This document shows, in pieces, positions 7,452 through 15,753 of a DNA stretch of 64,000 bases. The translations under genes were made by a program, and so were the position numbers. How positions within the stretch are numbered: position 1 is the first letter of the stretch; each line of letters opens with the position of its first letter. This DNA comes from Treponema sp. (lineage in GTDB: Bacteria; Spirochaetota; Spirochaetia; Treponematales; Treponemataceae). The notes below the pieces were generated by a model. That model had not been told where the DNA came from, ran no database searches, and was given only the letters and a program-made list of their open reading frames with translations. The stretch spans positions 1-64,000 of the forward strand of contig JAFUFU010000026.1 of the NCBI GenBank assembly GCA_017469785.1, given 5' to 3'.

Positions 7452-8945
7452 ATGGCAAAAAACGAAAAAGTTGTCTCTGATCCGCACGCATGTACGCTGG
7501 ACAAAATCATTTCGCTCTGTAAGCGGCGGGGTTTTGTTTATCAGGCATCAGAAATTTATGGCGGTCAGGCAGGTGCATGGGATTATGGTCCTTTGGGTGT
7601 AGACTTCAAGCGCAACATTCAGAACGCATGGTGGAAGGAAATGACCCAGCTTCACGACGATGTTGTCGGCTTGGACTCAGCTATTTTCCAGCATCACACT
7701 ACATGGAAGGCTTCTGGCCATGTCGATCACTTCTCAGACCCTATGGTTGACTGCTTGGAGTGTCAGGCCCGCCATCGTGCAGATAAATTAATCGAAGATT
7801 TCGTTGCCGCAAACCCAGACAAAGATCCTGGAAAACCTGTGGACACGATGAGCCACGAGGAAATGAAGGCTTACATCGACGCAAACATCAACTGCCCGAC
7901 ATGTAAGAGCGAAAACCGAAAATATACGGCTGTCCGCGAATTCAACCTCATGTTCAAGACATATCAGGGACCAATCGCAGATGAAAGCCACCTTATCTAC
8001 CTCCGCCCGGAGACTTGCCAGGGTATTTTCACTGATTTCAAGAGCATCGTTCAGTCGAACCGCATGAAAGTTCCTTTTGGCGTTGCTCAGGTTGGTAAAT
8101 CTTTCCGAAACGAGATTATCTTCAAGAACTTCATTTTCCGCACCTGTGAATTCGAGCAGATGGAAATGGAATATTTCTGTAAGCCGGGTACTGAGGACGA
8201 GACTTTCGAGCGATGGAGAAAAGACCGCTGGAACTTCTATCTCAAGTACGGTATTGCCGAGAAAAACCTCAAATGGCACCACCACGACAAGCTGGCCCAC
8301 TATGCAAAAGACGCTTACGATGTCACCTACAACTTCCCCATTGGCTTTGAAGAGGTTGAGGGAATCCACAGCCGCACGGACTTCGATTTGAGCCAGCATC
8401 AGGAATATTCAAAGAAGGACATGAGCTACATCGATCAGGAAGACGGAAACAAAAAGTTCATTCCTTATGTAATCGAAACCTCAGCCGGCCTTAACCGCAA
8501 CTTCCTCATGTTCCTCTGCGAGGCTTACGAAGAAGAAAACGTTGGAAAAGACGGAAAAGAAGACTATCGAACAGTCCTTCACTTGCATCCAAAGCTGGCA
8601 CCAATCACAGTTGCTGTCCTTCCATTGATGAAGAAAGACGGCCTTGCAGAAAAGGCAAAGGAAATCCAGCACATGCTCAAAGAGGATTTCGTGACTGACT
8701 ACGACTTGAGCGGCACTGTCGGAAAACGCTACCGCCGTCAGGACGAGGTCGGAACTCCTTTCTGTGTCACTGTTGACTACGACACAATCAACGAAAAGAA
8801 CGACGACGGCTCAGTAAACAACAATTACGGAACAGTCACCGTCCGTTTCCGGGACAGCATGGAGCAGGAGAGAGTGAAGATTGAAGACCTCCACACCTTC
8901 CTCTTCGCTGCCATCAAAAACTACAAACCTGTAGAGAAAAAATAA
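7452..8945 (+). CDS. glyQS: Glycyl-tRNA synthetase, single-chain type
   Basis: A 497-residue class II aminoacyl-tRNA synthetase of the eukaryote/archaeon-like single-chain (alpha2) type that charges tRNA-Gly. Visible markers are the N-terminal RRGFVYQASEIYGG (27-40), zinc-type Cys pairs (CLEC near 103 and CPTC near 158), motif 2 (FRNEI, near 222) and a C-terminal anticodon-binding domain (from about 390). A good ribosome site (GAAGGAG) precedes ATG. Codon usage is notably regular and C-ending, as in highly expressed genes. It stands alone, with repeats on both sides. Confidence 0.95.
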   Translation: MAKNEKVVSDPHACTLDKIISLCKRRGFVYQASEIYGGQAGAWDYGPLGVDFKRNIQNAWWKEMTQLHDDVVGLDSAIFQHHTTWKASGHVDHFSDPMVDCLECQARHRADKLIEDFVAANPDKDPGKPVDTMSHEEMKAYIDANINCPTCKSENRKYTAVREFNLMFKTYQGPIADESHLIYLRPETCQGIFTDFKSIVQSNRMKVPFGVAQVGKSFRNEIIFKNFIFRTCEFEQMEMEYFCKPGTEDETFERWRKDRWNFYLKYGIAEKNLKWHHHDKLAHYAKDAYDVTYNFPIGFEEVEGIHSRTDFDLSQHQEYSKKDMSYIDQEDGNKKFIPYVIETSAGLNRNFLMFLCEAYEEENVGKDGKEDYRTVLHLHPKLAPITVAVLPLMKKDGLAEKAKEIQHMLKEDFVTDYDLSGTVGKRYRRQDEVGTPFCVTVDYDTINEKNDDGSVNNNYGTVTVRFRDSMEQERVKIEDLHTFLFAAIKNYKPVEKK

Positions 8946-8946
8946 A

Positions 8947-9101
8947 AAATTCCTCACAGAGGCACAGAGTTCACAGAGGGATTTCTGAATTATCAAGTTT
9001 TATACCTTAGTCGGCTTTTTTAGTCAGTAAGACTGCGATAAGGTATTTCTCTTGGAAAATTTTCTCTCTGTGTGCTCCCAAGCTCTGTGAGAAATTTAAA
9101 A
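8947..9101. repeat. CACAGA-type inverted-repeat element with nested stem
   Basis: The left arm carries three CACAGAG units about 9-10 bases apart (8955-8980). The right arm (about 9058-9095) is its imperfect reverse complement, ending CTCTGTGAGAAATTT. Nested inside, ATACCTTA (about 9011) pairs with TAAGGTAT (about 9041), with a further AGTC/GACT hairpin within. Related elements lie at 27.73, 28.74 and 31.68 kb. No gene is present. Confidence 0.65.
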
Positions 9102-9103
9102 TT

Positions 9104-9868
9104 ATGGATTACATCGCGCTTGGCAAATCTAATTTATTGGTTTCTCGGACGGCGTTTGGTGCGCAACGAATCGGGGATATTGACGACCCGGAAGTTGCTT
9201 ACCAGATGATTCGCATGGCCTACGAAGACGGGGTGAATTTCTTCGACACTTCTACCAAGGCGCCTGAAAGTGAGCGTCGGTTGGGGGCGGCCCTTTCTGA
9301 TGTGAGGGAAAACGTCTTCATCGCCACTAAAAGTGCTCCGCGAAATGGCGGGGAGCTGGCTATTGATATAGATGTGAGCCTAAGAAATCTGGGAACGAGT
9401 TACCTTGACCTTTATCAGCTTGAAAATCCTGAAAATCTTCCGAAAATCAATGACGGCTCTGAAATAATTGAGAAACTTGTTGAATTAAAATCTTCCGGCA
9501 TTATCCGGCATTTTGGAATCGTCACAGATTCAATGGATGTTGCCGAGCGGGTTCTGTATTCTGATGTGGGCTGGGAAACCATTCAGTTCCCTTTTAATAT
9601 GCTCTGTCCTGAGAGCGTTGAGAATCTTACCCGGCGTTTCTATGAAAAAGACATTGGTTTTATTGCCATGCAACCCTTGTGCGGCGGCGTTGTCACGAAC
9701 ATTCCCCTTGCCTTGGGCTATTTTCTGCCCTTTGATAACGTGATTCCTCTGTGGGGGGCACGAAATCCTGATGAACTCCAGCAAATTCTTTATTTCTCAA
9801 AAAATCCGCCACGGCTCGACGCGCAGTTCTACGCGGAAGCGGCAAAAATCAGGGACTTCTTTAACTAG
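9104..9868 (+). CDS. Aldo/keto reductase-family protein with altered catalytic residues
   Basis: A 254-residue TIM-barrel protein of the aldo/keto reductase superfamily. It keeps the usual N-terminal SNLLVSRTAFG and the FDTS...SE loop. In normal members the loop has a catalytic Tyr five residues after the Asp; here that position is Ala (DTSTKAPESE). The Lys is retained (ATKSAP), but the His of YQLHNP is Glu (YQLENPEN). Two of the four catalytic positions are therefore changed. It may have lost the usual reductase activity or use a different chemistry. It is shorter than typical members (about 280-320). The start codon adjoins the upstream repeat and has no good ribosome site. Confidence 0.8.
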   Translation: MDYIALGKSNLLVSRTAFGAQRIGDIDDPEVAYQMIRMAYEDGVNFFDTSTKAPESERRLGAALSDVRENVFIATKSAPRNGGELAIDIDVSLRNLGTSYLDLYQLENPENLPKINDGSEIIEKLVELKSSGIIRHFGIVTDSMDVAERVLYSDVGWETIQFPFNMLCPESVENLTRRFYEKDIGFIAMQPLCGGVVTNIPLALGYFLPFDNVIPLWGARNPDELQQILYFSKNPPRLDAQFYAEAAKIRDFFN

Positions 9869-9887
9869 AGGGGCCTTGTGCTTATGG

Positions 9888-11144
9888 TTATTTTATATAA
9901 GCCTGTACGCCTTTCAGTTCTTCCTTGTTCAGGACCCGGACGATTTTATTCTTGTCATTGTCTGTGATTATAGTCTTTGGATTTCCCAGTTCATTTTTTT
10001 CTCCGACAATTTCGACAATCGGAAGCCGAGGATCGTTTGGATTGCTTTCTGCGACCTGAGCGATTTTTCCGTTTGAGAGATAAACGTAGGTTCCAATCGG
10101 GAAGAGGGAGACTGCTGTTACCAGTGCTTTGATAACAATGTCATCGTACTGCTTGTTTTTGTTCAGAAGCATCTCGATTGTAGCTTCATACAGCGAGCGG
10201 GCTTCTTTATAGTGTCTCGGTGATGTAATCGCTTCGTAGCTGCAGGCTACAGAAAGAATCTTTCCGTATGTTGAGATTTTATTTCCTTCAAGATGGCGTG
10301 GATAGCCCTGGCCGTTTTCCCGTTCATGGTGCTCTAAAAGGGCGACTTGAATCGGAAGAGGAAAGCCGAGTTCCTTGACAATATTGAATCCGAGAACCGT
10401 ATGAGTCGCAAGCAAATTCCTGGCCTGAGGTGAAAGTGGCTTTCCTGTGAGATAGAGTTGGGGCGGAAGTTTTATCTGGCCGATTTCGTGAATCAGACCG
10501 GCAATGCTGAGCTCCACCAGTTTTGATGACGGCATGTTTATCTGCAGGCCGATTACAATCGCGATTATCGTTGAGCGGAGACAGTGGCTGGTCAGAAAAT
10601 TTTTGTCAAGTTTATGCTCTTCTGTCGGCTGAAGGCGGAGAATGTATTTCTTGTTTGTTTTGACGAAATCAATGAGTATGGAGACTGATTCTGAAAGCTC
10701 CTCGATTTTCATTTCATGGTGGGTTACATAGCGGGTGAAGACCAGCTGCGTATAATTCATGAATTCGTTGTAAGCTTTTGTGACGTTCTCCATCCGGTTT
10801 TTGTTCGGAAAATTTTTTATGTCAATGTTGACTCGTGAGAGGACTTCCTTAAGCTGGGCGTTCAAAGCGTTTGACTTGTCTTTGTATTCTTCGTTGAGAG
10901 TGTCCAAGTCAATATCTACGGTTTCAAACTCTTTGGGAGCTGGCGTTACGGGAACAACTTTTTTTGTTTCGACTGATTCATCGGATTCAGAGTAGATGGT
11001 TTTGAAACCCCATTCCACCAGCCTGGACTGCAATGCACTTGTAAAGCTGAGGGTGTTGTCGAGAATTATGAAATGATTGTCAAGGATGAGCGGCGTACTG
11101 AAACGTTGGCCATCCTTTAATTCTGCCACATTTAACGAAACCAT
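9888..11144 (-). CDS. HD-GYP-type protein, degenerate active site
   Basis: A 418-residue protein beginning at ATG 11144, supported by GGAGA seven bases upstream. An N-terminal part (1-180) of unknown fold precedes an HD-GYP domain (about 190-370), the family that hydrolyses cyclic di-GMP. The GYP signature is intact (HHERENGQGYP), but the HD pair reads HE (LIHEIGQIKLP), and the usual VADVFDALT reads VACSYEAIT, replacing a metal-ligand Asp with Cys. It may be a c-di-GMP-binding or weakly active protein rather than a standard phosphodiesterase. A sigma-28-like promoter directly upstream ties it to the flagellar regulon. Confidence 0.85.
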   Translation of the reverse strand: MVSLNVAELKDGQRFSTPLILDNHFIILDNTLSFTSALQSRLVEWGFKTIYSESDESVETKKVVPVTPAPKEFETVDIDLDTLNEEYKDKSNALNAQLKEVLSRVNIDIKNFPNKNRMENVTKAYNEFMNYTQLVFTRYVTHHEMKIEELSESVSILIDFVKTNKKYILRLQPTEEHKLDKNFLTSHCLRSTIIAIVIGLQINMPSSKLVELSIAGLIHEIGQIKLPPQLYLTGKPLSPQARNLLATHTVLGFNIVKELGFPLPIQVALLEHHERENGQGYPRHLEGNKISTYGKILSVACSYEAITSPRHYKEARSLYEATIEMLLNKNKQYDDIVIKALVTAVSLFPIGTYVYLSNGKIAQVAESNPNDPRLPIVEIVGEKNELGNPKTIITDNDKNKIVRVLNKEELKGVQAYIK

Positions 11145-11162
11145 AGAAAATCTCCACTCATA

Positions 11163-11190
11163 ATATCGGCAAAAATGCGTAAAATCTTTA
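11163..11190 (-). promoter_or_regulatory. Sigma-28 (FliA)-like promoter of the HD-GYP gene
   Basis: On the minus strand, TAAA (11187-11190), 16 bases, then GCCGATAT (11163-11170), against the FliA consensus TAAA-N15-GCCGATAA. Transcription would start near 11156, giving a short leader holding the GGAGA ribosome site before ATG at 11144. The spacer is one base longer than consensus. Confidence 0.6.
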
Positions 11191-11231
11191 ATGCGACTGG
11201 ATGAAAGACGGATTTTATTAAGACTATTGAA

Positions 11232-11266
11232 GAAAAAAAAAGACAAAAAGCCTTACACGCTTTTTG
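11232..11266 (-). terminator. Terminator of the lepB-PBP-Maf operon
   Basis: On the minus strand, CAAAAAGC (11259-11266) pairs with GCTTTTTG (11244-11251) across a seven-base loop, followed by a T-rich run (11232-11242). It lies about 170 bases past the stop of the Maf gene. Confidence 0.65.
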
Positions 11267-11339
11267 CCTTTCAAAATCATGGAGACCGAAAAAATGAGCC
11301 TGCCTGCATTTCACAGCTACAAGAAAGCGTTCATTTAAT

Positions 11340-11395
11340 CACTGTACAGGGTGTCTGGATGTTGCGTTCAAAAATAGAACACATCCTGTACTGTG
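11340..11395. other. Long imperfect inverted repeat in the gap before the Maf gene end
   Basis: CACTGTACAGGGTGT (11340-11354) pairs, with two mismatches, with ACACATCCTGTACTGTG (11379-11395) around a loop of about 24 bases. It lacks a T-run. It could be a folded 3-prime RNA end, a protein-binding site or a repeat remnant; nothing decides between these. The rest of 11145-11433 holds the promoter and terminator listed separately and no credible gene. Confidence 0.4.
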
Positions 11396-11433
11396 CGGTA
11401 CACTTATAATTTCGGAATTATATGCCGCTTTCT

Positions 11434-13284
11434 TTAGAGATTTTTTTGATATTCGTTGATGCCTTTCATCAATTCTTTGTAAATGACTTTTGATTTTTGA
11501 AAAGATACTTTGACTTCATCTGCAAGGGGTGGAAGCTCTTTGTAGAGTTTGCTGAGTTTTCCTTCCGTTGGAAAAACAAGAGATGCGATTTCTTTGTATT
11601 GGGAATGGAGAATCTGAGAGTCAATCTGCTCCAGTCTTGCCAGATATTGCGCTGGAAACGGGGAGACGAGTCCTTCTTCGGAGATTCGAAGACCTTTTTT
11701 TGCTGAATTGTACAATTCTTCAAGGCCGTTTTTAAGTTTTTCTATGGCTGATTTGAATTTGGATACTGTGCAGGCGCTTTTTTCACGCTCCTTTGCAGAC
11801 TTTTCCTCTGCCTGTGCGAAAAAAGCCTCTTTCTCTCTTGATGCATCGGGAAGCTTGAGAAAGTCCTGCAGCGTGGAGACTTCAATTCCCGGTATCTTTA
11901 AGGATTTTGGAGAAAGTGAATAAGTTTGTATGCGGTTTTTGAATTCTTCGTTTTTGCTTTCAAACCACCAGGCGAACATTTTCATCTTGCTGTCAGTGAG
12001 AATCTCATTGCCTTCATAGTCCTTGTCGAGCTGCATTCCACCGGCAAAAAGCAGGGAAGCTGAGCGGGTTTCTGCAGGTGAAAGCCGCCCTGAGACTGTA
12101 TGTGTGTTTTCCTCGAAAGTGGAGCCTTTGATGTGTGTCTGGAAATCTGGAAATCCGAGATCCAGCCCCGAGCAGAAAATTTTTCCAGCTCCGATGTAGC
12201 GGGCAAAATCCCATGCCGTGGTCGAGACAGAGCCGCCGGCAACCAGTGGTCCTTTGCTTCCGATTTGAGATTCGATATAGTGCCCCAATGGAAACAGGGA
12301 AGCGCACATGATTATTTTTTTGCAGGGAAATCGGAATACAGCCGGATATGCCGCCGATTCAGTTATGAGGATGCTTGATGGGGATGACAGACCTGCGATA
12401 TGACGGTACGCGTAATACTGGGGGTCTGCAAGCACGACGAAATCTGGCTCAACGCCTGCCCTGAGTGATGCCCTGAGCGCTGTATCGACAGCGACAAGGA
12501 TGGCACGTTTTTTTATTTCCTTGAGATGTGGAAGGGCTTCTTCAAGCGTAGGACCGGCTGCAAGAATCACCACGGGAAGGTCTTGCGGGCATGTATCCTT
12601 GAACATGGTTATGCCGTCATTGGAAGCGAGAAAAGGCAGGTTACGGCAGGTGTTTTTCAGCCAGAGTCTTGAGAATTTTTCAAGGGTTGAATCGTTGATT
12701 TCGTGCTTTTGCCGGTTCCGGGAGATGAGCGTTCGGAGCGCTTTGAAATACTCGGCTGAATGCTGGCTCTGGGCGGGATTTTCTGAAATCGCTGTGTGCT
12801 TAATTCCAGCCGTATTCTCTATCAGACTTACCACGCTTTCGATGCCCGTAGCGATTGCGAGAATTACATGGGCGTGAGAGAAGATATCTGACCAGTCCAA
12901 GCAAGAGAGGGCCGTGAAAAAATACCGTGGATCGCTTTCGATGATGATGAGGGTGTCGTTGGGAAAGAGCCGTGCATAGGAAATCGGTGTGTAGCCAAGC
13001 CCGCAGGAGAAAAATGCACATGAGTAAGCGTCTGAGACTGATTTTTTTGCAGCCTGTGCGGCTTGCTCTGCTTCGCGGCTCGGATTATAGAGGGAGTGAA
13101 GCAGTTTCCCGTTTTCGCGTGCCGTGGGAAGACTGGCTTTTGAAGGGATGATTTCCAGCGGAGCCATGAGATGCTCAGGAATATCGGGCGGAATGTCAGA
13201 CTCGGATTTTAGGGAGAATAATGCCGCCAAATCCGGAAAGCGGCGCATGAAAAGGCGGAGATTTTTATTCCAGATAGAGTTCAA
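11434..13284 (-). CDS. Maf/DUF115 motility-associated glycosyltransferase-like protein
   Basis: A 616-residue protein whose central region (about 210-420) carries the DUF115/MptE-like fold: LPVVILAAGPTLEEAL, VAVDTALRASL and GVEPDFVVLADPQ, then GGSVSTTAWDFARYIGA. Maf proteins transfer nonulosonic sugars to flagellin in many motile bacteria; treponemal filaments are known to be glycosylated. The C-terminus (about 470-616) is helical. The first possible start is TTG at 13284, with GGAGA upstream inside the PBP gene, giving a 20-base overlap; ATG at 13248 is the alternative. Co-transcribed with lepB and the PBP, ending at the terminator near 11240. Confidence 0.8.
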   Translation of the reverse strand: MNSIWNKNLRLFMRRFPDLAALFSLKSESDIPPDIPEHLMAPLEIIPSKASLPTARENGKLLHSLYNPSREAEQAAQAAKKSVSDAYSCAFFSCGLGYTPISYARLFPNDTLIIIESDPRYFFTALSCLDWSDIFSHAHVILAIATGIESVVSLIENTAGIKHTAISENPAQSQHSAEYFKALRTLISRNRQKHEINDSTLEKFSRLWLKNTCRNLPFLASNDGITMFKDTCPQDLPVVILAAGPTLEEALPHLKEIKKRAILVAVDTALRASLRAGVEPDFVVLADPQYYAYRHIAGLSSPSSILITESAAYPAVFRFPCKKIIMCASLFPLGHYIESQIGSKGPLVAGGSVSTTAWDFARYIGAGKIFCSGLDLGFPDFQTHIKGSTFEENTHTVSGRLSPAETRSASLLFAGGMQLDKDYEGNEILTDSKMKMFAWWFESKNEEFKNRIQTYSLSPKSLKIPGIEVSTLQDFLKLPDASREKEAFFAQAEEKSAKEREKSACTVSKFKSAIEKLKNGLEELYNSAKKGLRISEEGLVSPFPAQYLARLEQIDSQILHSQYKEIASLVFPTEGKLSKLYKELPPLADEVKVSFQKSKVIYKELMKGINEYQKNL

Positions 13285-15139
13285 TTTCCATGTTCTCCGT
13301 AATCGGTGTTCCTGCAGGCGGTTCCTGTGATTTTACCCAGCCGTCACCGTTGATTTTAATATGGATGTTTTTGTAGTTCAGCAGAGGAAGCAGCTGGCGT
13401 TTTGATGCCCCTTCAAAATCCGGAACTGTTCCTTCAAGGATAATCGGTTTTGTTCCGGCGATTGAGATTTGGCCTGGATGGGCGAGACTTGATGCGTTCT
13501 CTCTGTTCATGCCGAGATGGTCAACGATGATGTCCGCTGCCTGACCGATGACTGGAGCGACGATTCGGCCTGCATACTGCTCGCCTTTCGCTTTTTCGAT
13601 GACGATGTAGAGGATGATTTTCGGGTCGTCAATCGGAAAAATCGAGATACAGTTGGAAACATAGTCTGTCTTTGAGTATCCGCCTGTTTCCGGATCTGCC
13701 ATCTGGGCGGTTCCTGTCTTTACGCCCATGGAGATTCCCTTGACTTTGCTCCGGGAGCCGGTTCCGCTTGTAGCGACTGTTTCCATACAGTCCAAAATGT
13801 AGTCTGTCGTCGATTTTTGGAATACCCGGTCCCTGAATGCGGGAACATGCATGTATTCTTCCCGGCCTTCATTGTCAGTGATTTTGTTTACGAACGTGAG
13901 CTGAACGGGAATTCCGTCGTTTGCGATTGCCGTGGCGGCCTGAACCATCTGAAGCGCGCTTACAGTGATTTCTTGACCGATTGCGATTGTTGGTTTTGAG
14001 CGAGCTGACCACAGGCGGTCATTTGGATTGCGGAGTACGCCCGGAGTCTCACCGGAAATCTCTGTGCCCGGTTTTTCGCCGAAGCCGAGCTGGTGAAGTT
14101 TTGAGAGAAAGGGCTCCGAGTCGATTTTTTCGCTCATTTGGGCGAGCGCGTCGTTGCACGAGTATTTTAAGGCTTCGCGGGCTGTCTCCCAGCCGTGTCT
14201 GTCGAGACACGTGATTCTGATTGTTTCTCGGCCTGTCTTTTTGCTGTAAACTCCGTCACAATTGAAAATATCAGTAGTGGTGATTGAGCCGCTGTCGATA
14301 AAGGTCGCCACAGAGAAAATCTTGAAAACAGAGCCAGGCTCGTAGCTGTCGCTTGCAGGTTTGTTTTTTAGCTCGGTTTTTGAGGCGCTCGAAAAATCGT
14401 TGAGATTTGCTGACGGCAGACTGATGTACGAAAGGATTTCTCCTGTACGGGCTTCTGCGGCAATGAGCATCATTGATTCAGCCTGGGTGCTTTCCATTGC
14501 CTCGTGGGCGATTTTTTCCAAACTGGACTGAAGGTTTGCGTCAATGGTCAGGTATATGTTCTTGCCCTGAACGACAGCTTCACCTTCTGTTTGCGGCGGG
14601 TACAATGTTTTTTCGAGAGAATATTCGATTCCTGCAAGCCCGTAGCCTTCTTTGCCGACAAAACCGATGAGCTGGGAGGCGAGTTCGTTTTCAGGATAGA
14701 CGCGCCCCTGCAGTTTGTCGAATTTTACGACGGAAGAGAATCCGTTGTGGGAGCAGGTCTTTTTCAGTTCTTCATATGTGTTTGAGTCGATGTTTTTTTT
14801 GATATAGACGAAGGTCGCGTTTTCAGGTTTTGAGATGAGGGACAGTAAGGATGATTCGCTTTCACCGATAATCGGAGCCACAAGATTCGCGAACAGCCCC
14901 TTGTTTTTGATTGACTGGGGGGAGGCGCCGAAATCGTAGAATGCTGCCGGAACTGCGAGGGCCTTGCCGTTACGGTCGAGAATGGAGCCGCGCTGGATTT
15001 CTGTTTCTTCGCTTATTGGAGCCACCGGCTCTGTGAAGGCAAAAAAACCGTATTCGATGATGACGTACAGCGAGAAAAGAACCGCCGCGACGATGAGAAA
15101 TATGAGAGGGCCTTTTTTTATGTAACCGTTTACTTGCAT
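13265..15139 (-). CDS. Class B penicillin-binding protein (transpeptidase) with PASTA domain
   Basis: A 624-residue inner-membrane peptidoglycan transpeptidase. It has a single N-terminal membrane anchor (about 11-33), a dimerisation region (QRGSILDRNG at 49-58), and a transpeptidase domain with all three motifs: SVFK (Ser270), SCN (327-329) and KTG (474-476). A C-terminal PASTA-like segment (about 560-624) binds muropeptides or beta-lactams in relatives. This resembles FtsI/PBP2/SpoVD; without the division-cluster context I cannot say whether it serves septation or elongation. Its start overlaps the end of lepB by ten bases and its end overlaps the Maf gene, so the three form one translationally coupled unit. 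Confidence 0.92.
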   Translation of the reverse strand: MQVNGYIKKGPLIFLIVAAVLFSLYVIIEYGFFAFTEPVAPISEETEIQRGSILDRNGKALAVPAAFYDFGASPQSIKNKGLFANLVAPIIGESESSLLSLISKPENATFVYIKKNIDSNTYEELKKTCSHNGFSSVVKFDKLQGRVYPENELASQLIGFVGKEGYGLAGIEYSLEKTLYPPQTEGEAVVQGKNIYLTIDANLQSSLEKIAHEAMESTQAESMMLIAAEARTGEILSYISLPSANLNDFSSASKTELKNKPASDSYEPGSVFKIFSVATFIDSGSITTTDIFNCDGVYSKKTGRETIRITCLDRHGWETAREALKYSCNDALAQMSEKIDSEPFLSKLHQLGFGEKPGTEISGETPGVLRNPNDRLWSARSKPTIAIGQEITVSALQMVQAATAIANDGIPVQLTFVNKITDNEGREEYMHVPAFRDRVFQKSTTDYILDCMETVATSGTGSRSKVKGISMGVKTGTAQMADPETGGYSKTDYVSNCISIFPIDDPKIILYIVIEKAKGEQYAGRIVAPVIGQAADIIVDHLGMNRENASSLAHPGQISIAGTKPIILEGTVPDFEGASKRQLLPLLNYKNIHIKINGDGWVKSQEPPAGTPITENMEIELYLE

Positions 15140-15696
15140 AAAACCTTCCCCAGAATATTGTGTGCAGGGACAAATCCGTAGCTTCTGGAATCGACAGAAA
15201 CTTCGTAATTGTCTCCAATGGCCAGAATGTAGCCTTCCGGAACAGAAGTGGAATCTTTGAGATTGAGATATTGAACCTGGCTCAGACCTATTGTCAAATC
15301 TCCAGTCTTTAATGTGTAATTATACTCACTATCGCCCTTGACTTCTAGTTCATCACCGCTAGTTGCCACGCATCTTTTTACGACGATTTTATTATTATAC
15401 AGATAGATGACTACGTCGCCTCGTTCGGGGCATTTCCATTGTGCCAGAAGTTCTTCTCCGTAAGGTTTCACGATTCCGTATGCCAGTTTGTTCACGAAGA
15501 GTTTTTCGCCGTCCTGAATCGACGGGGACATGGACTCGCCTGAAACGGTCAAAATCTCGAATACGAACATTTTGAGCAGAAATCCGATAAAAAGTCCGAT
15601 GCAGACTATCATGGTTAGCATTTTGTTTTGCTGAGAAAAATGCACTTTTTTTATGAGCTGTTCTTCGTTTTGTGTCTCTGAATTTTCCATTTTCAT
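15130..15696 (-). CDS. lepB: Signal peptidase I
   Basis: A 188-residue S26 peptidase that removes signal peptides from exported proteins. The membrane anchor is at about 28-48. The catalytic serine is Ser55 (SGESMSPSI) and the general-base lysine is Lys107 (VVKRCVA). The last box reads GDNYEVSVDSRSYG, where most members have GDNR, a mild change. ATG occurs at 15696 and again two codons later; neither has a strong ribosome site. It begins a minus-strand operon running into the PBP and Maf genes and is divergent from the LysM/M23 gene. Confidence 0.92.
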   Translation of the reverse strand: MKMENSETQNEEQLIKKVHFSQQNKMLTMIVCIGLFIGFLLKMFVFEILTVSGESMSPSIQDGEKLFVNKLAYGIVKPYGEELLAQWKCPERGDVVIYLYNNKIVVKRCVATSGDELEVKGDSEYNYTLKTGDLTIGLSQVQYLNLKDSTSVPEGYILAIGDNYEVSVDSRSYGFVPAHNILGKVLCK

Positions 15697-15718
15697 CTTT
15701 TAATTTTCAGTTTCTTCC

Positions 15719-15746
15719 TAATTTACCACTTTTAATCTTCCGATAA
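15719..15746 (+). promoter_or_regulatory. Possible sigma-28-like promoter of the first LysM/M23 gene
   Basis: TAAT (15719-15722), 16 bases, TCCGATAA (15739-15746; consensus GCCGATAA), then seven bases to ATG at 15754. The -10 half is strong and the -35 half weak. As with several sigma-70 promoters here, the start codon falls where transcription should begin. Confidence 0.4.
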
Positions 15747-15753
15747 AAGACTT

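Noticed and set aside
7788..8399. A 203-codon minus-strand frame opposite glyQS
   Set aside because: Antisense to a highly conserved synthetase with strong codon bias, which keeps that frame open by chance.
11191..11409. A 72-codon plus-strand frame in the gap before the Maf gene end
   Set aside because: It spans the minus-strand terminator, the sigma-28-like promoter and the inverted repeat, and has no ribosome site.
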